Source: Bdellovibrionales bacterium (GTDB lineage Bacteria; Bdellovibrionota; UBA1018; CAIMNF01). Taken from it: 6,087 bases of DNA. A program made the translations under genes and the position numbers. A model generated the notes under the pieces. It was given only the letters and a program-made list of their open reading frames with translations. It was not told the origin of the DNA and searched no databases. The stretch covers positions 1-6,087 of the forward strand of contig CANGWP010000128.1 in assembly GCA_947457605.1 (NCBI GenBank), given 5' to 3'. Of this stretch, positions 1-5,615 are shown in pieces (positions within the stretch are counted from its first letter, which is position 1; every line of letters starts with the position of its first letter).

Positions 1-952
1 CCGTGACCTTGGGAGGCGGAATTTTTCCCTCTTTGATCCATCGGATCAAGGTTCCCATCCCTTCTCCGATCAGGTCATCCCGATCAAAAAGAAAAGACAG
101 ATTGAATCCGATCACACTTTTGTTGTCGGTAAACAGGCGAACCGGAGAAAACCTCGGCATCCGAATCATCCCCCATGCTGCTTTCAAATAATTCATCCGA
201 CCACTTGCCGACATCGGTAGAATGGAATGGGACCCGTAGGAAATGAGCTTCCCTGTTGGGCGCAGAAGCTCATAACTTTTCTTGAGGGTGGATGTACCGT
301 TCGCATCCAAAACCGCATCAAAGCCTCCGGGCACGAGCTTGCGCGCGCGCGAGGCCCATTCCTCTTGTGACTTGTCGATCACATGGGTTGCGCCAAGCTC
401 CCTCACATATTGAACCTTGTGAGCACTCCCCACCACACCGGTACTCTCAAATTCTGCGATCCTGCAAAGCCGAATGAGCGCCGAGCCTACACCTCCTCCT
501 GCAGAATGAATGAGGACTTTTGCATCCGGGGGAAGCCGCACCAGTTGAAATAGGGCATGATAGGCGGTCATGTAAACGGCGGGAAATGCGGCACTTTCAG
601 AAAATCCAAAGCCTTCCGGAATCGGAAAAACGTGTTTCTCGGGAGCGCGCACCTCGCTGGCATACGCATTGAACAAACTGATCCCGAAAACCCGATCCCC
701 GGGCTTTAGGGATTTCACCTTTGGTCCGATCGATTTCACAATCCCTGAGTACTCAAACCCGGGCGTAATCGGCCAACCTACAAAACGTTTCGCGGACTCA
801 TACACACCCCAGCGCACACAGACGTCGGCATAATTCACACCAATCGCATGAGTACTCACCACCACCTCATCCTCACGCGGATCAAGATCCGGATGGGTTT
901 CCAGTTTCAAGTGGGAATGCCCGCCAGGCGAATGAATCACGACTTTCTTCAT
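1..952 (-). CDS. VAT1-like zinc-independent MDR oxidoreductase (quinone oxidoreductase type), 3' end outside window
   Basis: A medium-chain dehydrogenase/reductase of the quinone oxidoreductase/VAT1 branch, probably a cytosolic NAD(P)H-dependent reductase; its substrate cannot be read from sequence. The visible 317 residues show a GroES-like N-terminal domain with VNYADVCVRWGVY (about 39-51) and TPGFEYSG (about 63-70), KPGDRVFG (about 83-90), then a Rossmann domain with the nucleotide loop HSAGGGVGSA (149-158). The NKSVIGFNLSFL stretch (about 277-288) resembles the VAT1 family. The Cys/His ligands of zinc alcohol dehydrogenases are not seen, as expected for this branch. The frame is open to the window edge; family members usually run about 330-350 residues, so only a short C-terminus is missing. 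The ATG at 952 has AAGGA six bases upstream and lies nine bases after the hutI stop, which suggests cotranscription. A role in histidine degradation is not established; it could be a passenger in the operon. Confidence 0.9.
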   Translation of the reverse strand, partial: MKKVVIHSPGGHSHLKLETHPDLDPREDEVVVSTHAIGVNYADVCVRWGVYESAKRFVGWPITPGFEYSGIVKSIGPKVKSLKPGDRVFGISLFNAYASEVRAPEKHVFPIPEGFGFSESAAFPAVYMTAYHALFQLVRLPPDAKVLIHSAGGGVGSALIRLCRIAEFESTGVVGSAHKVQYVRELGATHVIDKSQEEWASRARKLVPGGFDAVLDANGTSTLKKSYELLRPTGKLISYGSHSILPMSASGRMNYLKAAWGMIRMPRFSPVRLFTDNKSVIGFNLSFLFDRDDLIGEGMGTLIRWIKEGKIPPPKVT

Positions 953-958
953 GAAAGA

Positions 959-964
959 TCCTTA
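959..964 (-). promoter_or_regulatory. Ribosome binding site of the MDR gene, overlapping the hutI stop codon
   Basis: TAAGGA lies six bases before the ATG at 952. Its first three bases are the hutI stop codon TAA (964-962). This fixes the MDR start and suggests that a ribosome ending hutI could reinitiate on the next gene. The motif is seen directly; the coupling is inferred. Confidence 0.75.
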
Positions 965-2212
965 CCACCCCATGCGGTAGTACATTTCCTCGAATCGCTC
1001 GTAGGGTAGAACCACAAAATCCGAATCAAATCCGGGGAGCAAGGTTCCTTTGCGGTCCTGCAATCCGAGACTTGCGGCGGCAGAGTAAGTAACGCCTGCA
1101 AAAATCTCGGCCGAATTCATCCCTAAATACAGAGCTGAAAGATTCATCATGAGCGGAAGATTGAGCGAGTAGCAGGAGCCCGGATTGAAATCAGTGGCAA
1201 TCCCGACCCTCGCCCCGGCATCCAGCAGTTTTCGAGCGGGAGCATAGTTTGCTTTTAAATAAAACGCAGTACCTGGCAGCATCATCGCGACAGTATCGGA
1301 TTTCGCAAGAGCCTGGATTCCTTTTTCAGAGATCTGAAGGAGGTGATCCGCAGAGCTTGCCTCGAGCTTTGCCGCAAGCCGCGCAGAATCGGTTTCTGTC
1401 AATTCATCCGCGTGAATCCTTACTCCAAGTCCAAGCTTCTTTGCTGCCCGCAGGATCCGTTCGCCCTCGGCATAGGTGAAATAGCCCTCATCAATGAACA
1501 CATCACAAAAGGTCGCAAGACCTTTCTTTTTCACCTCGGGCAGGGTTTTATGAATGATCTCATCTATGTATTGGGATTTCTTCACTCCCACAGGGAGTGC
1601 GTGCGCCCCAAGATAAGTCGAAACAAAGGTCATCTGAGGGAGCGCATCTTGAAGATGCTTCACCACCTGCAGGCACTTGAGTTCGGTCTTATGATCAAGC
1701 CCGTAGCCCGACTTGCACTCCAGGGTGCGCACTCCGTGCCGATAGGCAATCAGTGCGCGCTTCAGCGCGGACTCAAAAAGAGCTTCCACTGAGGCGTCCC
1801 TCGTCGCCTTCACCGTAGTGAGTATTCCTCCACCCTCTTCGGCAATCTCCTGATAGGTGGCTCCGGCACAGCGACGCGCGAACTCATGGGCACGGGATCC
1901 GGCGAACACCAGATGGGTATGCGCATCAATGAGACCCGGCATGATCGCACTCTTGTTCTTGAGGTCCGTCTTTTTGACCGCACGAAATTCCTTCGGGAGC
2001 TCTGAAGTAGGGCCGACCCAAAGGATTTTTTTCGAGTCAAACACCACTGCACCATCCTCGATCTCGGACAGATCAGATGGAACGAGCATGCGTCCCTCTT
2101 TTTCCACAATGCCCTCACCCGTATACAAAAAGGACGCATGCACAAAGGCTTGAATTCCCGTTGAAGACGCGGATTTTTTCGCGGACGTTTTTTTGGACGT
2201 GGTCTTTTTCAT
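962..2212 (-). CDS. hutI: Imidazolonepropionase (imidazolone-5-propionate amidohydrolase)
   Basis: Third enzyme of histidine degradation: it hydrolyses 4-imidazolone-5-propionate to N-formimino-L-glutamate in the cytosol. The 416-residue product belongs to the metal-dependent amidohydrolase superfamily. Visible motifs are MPGLIDAHTHLVFAGSR (91-107) with metal ligands H98 and H100, HADELTETDSA (267-277) with ligand H267, SADH (287-290), and ATDFNPGSC (339-347) with ligand D341; the spacing fits known HutI enzymes. I chose the ATG at 2212 because GAGGAG lies seven bases upstream. The longer frame from GTG at 2227 would start inside that Shine-Dalgarno site and add only five residues. It starts 18 bases after hutU, its pathway partner, and was probably transcribed with it. 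Oddity: residues 1-18 are a Lys/Ser/Thr-rich tail (five KK pairs' worth of basic charge is concentrated before T18) ahead of the catalytic fold, slightly lengthening the protein. Function is secure; the role of the tail is unknown. Confidence 0.96.
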   Translation of the reverse strand: MKKTTSKKTSAKKSASSTGIQAFVHASFLYTGEGIVEKEGRMLVPSDLSEIEDGAVVFDSKKILWVGPTSELPKEFRAVKKTDLKNKSAIMPGLIDAHTHLVFAGSRAHEFARRCAGATYQEIAEEGGGILTTVKATRDASVEALFESALKRALIAYRHGVRTLECKSGYGLDHKTELKCLQVVKHLQDALPQMTFVSTYLGAHALPVGVKKSQYIDEIIHKTLPEVKKKGLATFCDVFIDEGYFTYAEGERILRAAKKLGLGVRIHADELTETDSARLAAKLEASSADHLLQISEKGIQALAKSDTVAMMLPGTAFYLKANYAPARKLLDAGARVGIATDFNPGSCYSLNLPLMMNLSALYLGMNSAEIFAGVTYSAAASLGLQDRKGTLLPGFDSDFVVLPYERFEEMYYRMGW

Positions 2213-2219
2213 TCCGATT

Positions 2220-2225
2220 CTCCTC
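2220..2225 (-). promoter_or_regulatory. Ribosome binding site deciding the hutI start
   Basis: GAGGAG sits seven bases before the ATG at 2212. An upstream in-frame GTG (2227-2225) overlaps the first base of this motif and has no comparable site of its own, so the ATG is the better start. Confidence 0.8.
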
Positions 2226-2230
2226 ACGAT

Positions 2231-3895
2231 TTACTTGATCATCGGCATGCGTGCGCCGAATTCAGGCAGTTTGGTCTTCGCATTTGCAATCGCAGTCTCA
2301 TAGCCTGCATCGGCGTGGCGCACCACTCCCATTCCAGGATCACTGGTCAGCACACGCTCAAGTCGTTTTGCTGCTTCGGGGGTTCCATCCGCGACGATCA
2401 CCATTCCCGAATGAATTGAATATCCCATTCCAACTCCACCCCCATGATGAACACTCACCCAGGAAGCTCCGTTCACCGAATTGATGAGCGCGTTCAAGAT
2501 GGGCCAATCTGCAACGGCATCTGATCCATCTTTCATGGCCTCGGTCTCACGATTTGGAGAAGCAACCGAACCACAATCCAGATGATCCCGACCGATCACA
2601 ATGGGAGCTTTTACTTTTCCGGATCGCACGAGATCATTGAAGAGGAGCCCTGCCTTCACCCGCTCGCCGAATCCGAGCCAACAGATGCGTGCGGGCAATC
2701 CTTGATATGCGATTCGCTTTGCCGCCACATCAAGCCAGCGATGGAGGCTTTCGTGTTCCGGAAAAAGATCCTTTAGCGCCTGATCGGTAACTGCGATGTC
2801 TGCGGGATCACCCGAGAGCGCAACCCAGCGGAACGGTCCACGGCCATCACAAAACTGCGGACGAATGTAGGCGGGAACGAAGCCCGGAAAATCAAAGGCA
2901 TTGGCAACCCCGGCTTTCACGGCCTGAGCACGTATGTTGTTTCCATAGTCGAACACGATGGAGCCGCGCTTTTGAAACTCAAGCATCATGGCCACATGTT
3001 TCCCCATGCTCTTGACCGCAAGGGCTTTGTATTCCTCGGGCTTTGCCTGCCTCATCTCTTCGGCTTCCTCAAGAGACAAGCCTTGCGGAACATAGCCGTT
3101 GAGCTCATCATGCGCACTTGTCTGATCCGTCACCATGTCGGGCTTGAAATTTCGCTTCAGCAACTCCTCCAGCACATCCACGGCATTTCCAATCACTCCG
3201 ATCGATCGCGCCTCTTTCTTTGCCTTCGCCCGATCCACCGCCGCGAGCGCCTCATCGAGGCTCTCATAGAGCTCGTCCAAATACCGCGTCTCGATCCTTC
3301 GCTTCGCGCGGATCGGATCAATTTCAATGTTGAGCGACACGGCACCGGCAATCGAAGCAGCAAGCGGCTGCGCGCCACCCATGCCTCCCAGGCCCGCGGT
3401 AAGAACCACGCGACCCGCAAGACTGCCTCCGAAATGTTTTCGTCCAGCCTCCGCAAAAGTCTCATAAGTGCCTTGAATGATTCCTTGGGTGCCGATGTAG
3501 ATCCAGGACCCCGCGGTCATCTGTCCATACATCATGAGCCCCGCCTGATCGAGCTTGTGAAAGTGTTCCCAGGTCGCCCATTTTGGAACGAGCATGGAAT
3601 TCGTAAGCAACACTCGCGGCGCATCCGCATGGGATTTGAAAACCGCAACGGGCTTTCCGCTTTGAATGAGCAGGGTCTCGTCATTCTTAAGCGTCTTCAG
3701 GGTCGCAATGATCGCATCATAGGACTCCCAGTTGCGCGCAGCTTTTCCGATCCCGCCGTAAACGACAAGCTCATCCGGATTCTCGGCAACCGCCGGATCA
3801 AGATTGTTCATGAGCATCCGCATCGCGGCCTCCTGAACCCAACCCTGGCAGCTCAATTGATTTCCTTTTGGGGCATGAATGTCGGTGTGTTGCAT
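2231..3895 (-). CDS. hutU: Urocanate hydratase (urocanase)
   Basis: Second enzyme of histidine degradation: it hydrates urocanate to 4-imidazolone-5-propionate, using tightly bound NAD+ as an electrophile, in the cytosol. The 554-residue product has the normal length. Visible family motifs are the N-terminal QGWVQEAAMRMLMNNLDP (17-34), QTAG-type region YGQMTAGSWIYIGTQGI (123-139), the NAD-binding glycine loop TAGLGGMGGAQP (166-177), FDYGNNIRAQA (315-325), the signature YQGLPARICW (397-406) with conserved C405, DCGSVASPNRET (440-451), and HHGGGVGMGYSIHSG (483-497). Position 397 is Tyr where the signature usually has Phe, a conservative change. The start is the ATG at 3895, eight bases after TAAGG; a TTG at 3901 would give only two more residues and sits too close to that site. 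hutI follows after 18 bases. It follows rlmE by 47 bases with no clear terminator between them. The gene for the preceding step, hutH, is not in view. Confidence 0.97.
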   Translation of the reverse strand: MQHTDIHAPKGNQLSCQGWVQEAAMRMLMNNLDPAVAENPDELVVYGGIGKAARNWESYDAIIATLKTLKNDETLLIQSGKPVAVFKSHADAPRVLLTNSMLVPKWATWEHFHKLDQAGLMMYGQMTAGSWIYIGTQGIIQGTYETFAEAGRKHFGGSLAGRVVLTAGLGGMGGAQPLAASIAGAVSLNIEIDPIRAKRRIETRYLDELYESLDEALAAVDRAKAKKEARSIGVIGNAVDVLEELLKRNFKPDMVTDQTSAHDELNGYVPQGLSLEEAEEMRQAKPEEYKALAVKSMGKHVAMMLEFQKRGSIVFDYGNNIRAQAVKAGVANAFDFPGFVPAYIRPQFCDGRGPFRWVALSGDPADIAVTDQALKDLFPEHESLHRWLDVAAKRIAYQGLPARICWLGFGERVKAGLLFNDLVRSGKVKAPIVIGRDHLDCGSVASPNRETEAMKDGSDAVADWPILNALINSVNGASWVSVHHGGGVGMGYSIHSGMVIVADGTPEAAKRLERVLTSDPGMGVVRHADAGYETAIANAKTKLPEFGARMPMIK

Positions 3896-3913
3896 GGGCA
3901 AAACCTTAGCCCA
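3895..3913 (-). promoter_or_regulatory. Possible hairpin enclosing the hutU ribosome binding site
   Basis: On the transcribed strand, TGGGC (3913-3909) and GCCCA (3899-3895) are perfect complements separated by nine bases. The loop holds the hutU Shine-Dalgarno TAAGG (3908-3904), and the last A of the stem is the first base of the ATG. The five-pair stem is GC-rich but short. It could modulate hutU translation or be chance. No HutC-like operator or convincing -35/-10 promoter was seen in the 47-base gap 3896-3942. Confidence 0.3.
3904..3908 (-). promoter_or_regulatory. Ribosome binding site deciding the hutU start
   Basis: TAAGG lies eight bases before the ATG at 3895, a normal spacing. The upstream in-frame TTG at 3901 is only two bases from it and is therefore unlikely to be used. 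Confidence 0.7.
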
Positions 3914-3942
3914 AAAAATCCGGAGTTAGAAGAGAAAGGGCA

Positions 3943-4545
3943 CTATCCTTGGGCCTTCTTCTTTGAAATTCCAATCAAAAAAATCTCTTTTGATTCCTTG
4001 CGCGTGCTCTTCGGCCGAAGCACCTCAACCCTGCCGAACACCCCGTCCATTTGCTTCTTCAGCTCCTGGAAATCCTCCGAATGGAAAAACTTGCACACAA
4101 AGTTTCCACCCGGCCTCAAAAACCGGACCGCAATTCCAAGCGCAAGCTCGCAAAGCTCCATCGATCGCGCCTGATCCGTGATGCGAATGCCGGTGGTCTT
4201 GGGAGCCATGTCCGAAAACACCCCGTCAAACACCGGCGCAAATCCGTTTTGTTCGAAAATCTGATCCAGATTCAGATCCCTGAGATCCGCATGAATGAAC
4301 ACCGCATTCGGGAGAGTCAATTCAACTTGAATGAGATCCACCCCAAGCACCCTTCCCTGTTCGCCCACCTTCTGTGAGAGGTATTGCGACCAAGAGCCAG
4401 GAGCGGCACCCAGATCGAGCACTTTCATGCCGGATTTGATGATCTTGAATTTCTGGTCGATCTCTTCAAGCTTGTAAATGGATCGCGCGGCGAAGTTTTC
4501 CTCTTTCGCCTTGTGATAATAATGATCGCGTTTGTTGTAAGCCAT
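3943..4545 (-). CDS. rlmE: 23S rRNA (uridine-2552-2'-O)-methyltransferase, RlmE/FtsJ/RrmJ family
   Basis: An S-adenosylmethionine-dependent enzyme that methylates the 2'-OH of U2552 in the A-loop of 23S rRNA, a late step in large-subunit maturation. The 200-residue product is the usual size, slightly shorter than the E. coli enzyme. The catalytic K-D-K-E tetrad is complete: K25 in SIYKLEEID, D112 in FSDMAPKTTG, K152 in FVCKFF, and E187 in SKEIFLIG. The SAM-binding motif is VLDLGAAPGSWSQYL (42-56), followed by VLGVDL (66-71) and the acidic HADLRD (85-90). The ATG at 4545 starts 22 bases after the mreB stop. No strong Shine-Dalgarno is visible, so translation may depend on coupling to mreB. The conserved R21-S22 and K25 lie close behind this start, which argues against a later one. 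The tail ends in a basic SKKKAQG. In many bacteria rlmE sits beside ftsH; here its neighbours are mreB and hutU. Related family members modify other RNAs, but this length and motif set fit RlmE. Confidence 0.94.
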   Translation of the reverse strand: MAYNKRDHYYHKAKEENFAARSIYKLEEIDQKFKIIKSGMKVLDLGAAPGSWSQYLSQKVGEQGRVLGVDLIQVELTLPNAVFIHADLRDLNLDQIFEQNGFAPVFDGVFSDMAPKTTGIRITDQARSMELCELALGIAVRFLRPGGNFVCKFFHSEDFQELKKQMDGVFGRVEVLRPKSTRKESKEIFLIGISKKKAQG

Positions 4546-4567
4546 GGATTCTGTGGGCGCGCCCGGA

Positions 4568-5599
4568 TCACATCACTGTGACTTTGCGGAGCAGATCCAG
4601 ATCTTCAAGGGCCTTGCCGGATCCGCGAACCACGCAGGTAAGAGGGTCTTCCGCAACGGTAACAGGAAGGCCGGTCTTTTCCTTGATCAGAATGTCGAGG
4701 TTCGAAAGAAGGGCACCACCCCCGGCAAGTACAATTCCGTTGTCCACGATGTCGGCTGCAAGCTCAGGCGGAGTGCGCTCGAGCGCGACTTTGATCGCAT
4801 CGACCACTGCGGAAACCGGCTCGGCAAGAGCATCGCGGATTTCCTCGCTATTGAGTTCGATGGTCTTTGGCGCGCCTGAAATCAGGTCGCGACCCTTTAC
4901 TTCAAAAGTCCGCTCTTCTTCGAAAGGATAAGCACATCCGATCGAAAGCTTGATCTGCTCGGCAGTGCGCTCTCCAATCAGAAGCGAGTACTTTCGCTTG
5001 ATGTAATTCACAATCGAATCATCGAACTTGTCGCCTGCAACCCGAACCGATCGGGAATAAACGATCCCGCCAAGAGAGATCACGGCAACCTCGGTGGTTC
5101 CGCCTCCGATGTCGACGATCATGTTTCCACTGGGCTCCCGGATCGGAAGCCCGGCCCCGATCGCAGCCGCCATCGGCTCCTCGATCAAGTACACTTCGCG
5201 GGCACCTGCAGATTGAGCCGATTCCTTCACTGCGCGTTTTTCCACTTGGGTGATTCCGTAAGGAATGCAAATCATGATTCTCGGGCGAATGAATGCTCGG
5301 CCTTCCGAGGCCTTTCCTATGAAATATTTCAGCATCGCCTGGGTCACTTCGAAATCGGCGATCACTCCGTCTTTCAGGGGACGAATCGCCTGAATGGAAC
5401 CGGGAGTGCGTCCGAGCATCTCTTTTGCTTCTTTTCCAACCGCAAGAACCCTTGTTTGCCCGCGCGCATTCCGATGAATCGCCACAACAGAGGGTTCATT
5501 CATGATGAGGCCCCGTCCTTTGGAGAACACCAGCGTGTTCGCGGTTCCAAGATCGATGGCCAAGTCATTGGTGAAAAACTCGAGTATTTTCTGAATCAT
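4568..5599 (-). CDS. mreB: Rod-shape-determining actin homologue MreB
   Basis: A bacterial actin that polymerises on ATP under the inner membrane and directs the elongasome for lateral cell-wall synthesis. The 343-residue product has the typical length. Seen in order: a hydrophobic/amphipathic N-terminus MIQKILEFF (1-9) suited to membrane contact, the phosphate-1 motif AIDLGTANTLV (14-24), NEPSVVAI (34-41), PYGITQVEKRA (113-123), EEPMAAAIGAGLP (140-152), the phosphate-2 motif IVDIGGGTTEVAVISLGG (161-178), VAGDKFDD (187-194), and the adenosine motif GIVLAGGGALL (288-298). I chose the ATG at 5599 because it gives the standard MreB N-terminus and follows a GGGAAGGG purine run. A start at 5662 would add 21 residues of non-MreB sequence and overlap the upstream amn gene. 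mreC and mreD do not follow, as they do in many bacteria; rlmE follows instead. The organism may therefore have a separate mreBCD cluster with this as an extra paralogue, or mreB may simply be unlinked. The motifs indicate an intact, functional protein. Confidence 0.97.
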   Translation of the reverse strand: MIQKILEFFTNDLAIDLGTANTLVFSKGRGLIMNEPSVVAIHRNARGQTRVLAVGKEAKEMLGRTPGSIQAIRPLKDGVIADFEVTQAMLKYFIGKASEGRAFIRPRIMICIPYGITQVEKRAVKESAQSAGAREVYLIEEPMAAAIGAGLPIREPSGNMIVDIGGGTTEVAVISLGGIVYSRSVRVAGDKFDDSIVNYIKRKYSLLIGERTAEQIKLSIGCAYPFEEERTFEVKGRDLISGAPKTIELNSEEIRDALAEPVSAVVDAIKVALERTPPELAADIVDNGIVLAGGGALLSNLDILIKEKTGLPVTVAEDPLTCVVRGSGKALEDLDLLRKVTVM

Positions 5600-5602
5600 A
5601 AA

Positions 5603-5610
5603 CCCTTCCC
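5603..5610 (-). promoter_or_regulatory. Probable ribosome binding site of mreB
   Basis: GGGAAGGG ends three bases before the ATG at 5599, in the 16-base gap after the amn stop. The spacing is a little short if the last G pairs, but the central GGAAGG gives a usable offset. A second purine run, GGGAG (5616-5612), lies further up and overlaps the last base of the amn stop codon. Confidence 0.55.
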
Positions 5611-5615
5611 GCTCC

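Noticed and set aside
341..351. Alternating GC run (11 bases) that could suggest Z-DNA or a simple repeat
   Set aside because: It is short and explained by consecutive Arg/Ala codons (SRAR) of the MDR gene.
878..891. Inverted repeat CGGATC-AA-GATCCG
   Set aside because: It lies inside the MDR coding sequence, is short, and is expected given the GATC-rich composition.
1343..1792. 149-codon plus-strand frame opposite hutI
   Set aside because: It is a shadow of hutI with no independent support.
3915..3926. TCCGGA followed by six T on the minus strand, considered as a terminator after rlmE
   Set aside because: The palindrome is only six bases with no loop, so it cannot form a stable terminator stem.
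2972..4174. 400-codon open frame on the plus strand, antisense to the 5' part of hutU and the 3' part of rlmE
   Set aside because: It lies opposite two unmistakable genes, has no recognisable domain, and its composition (rich in Arg, His, Leu, Ser) is typical of a mirror frame. Its length follows from the codon choice of hutU.
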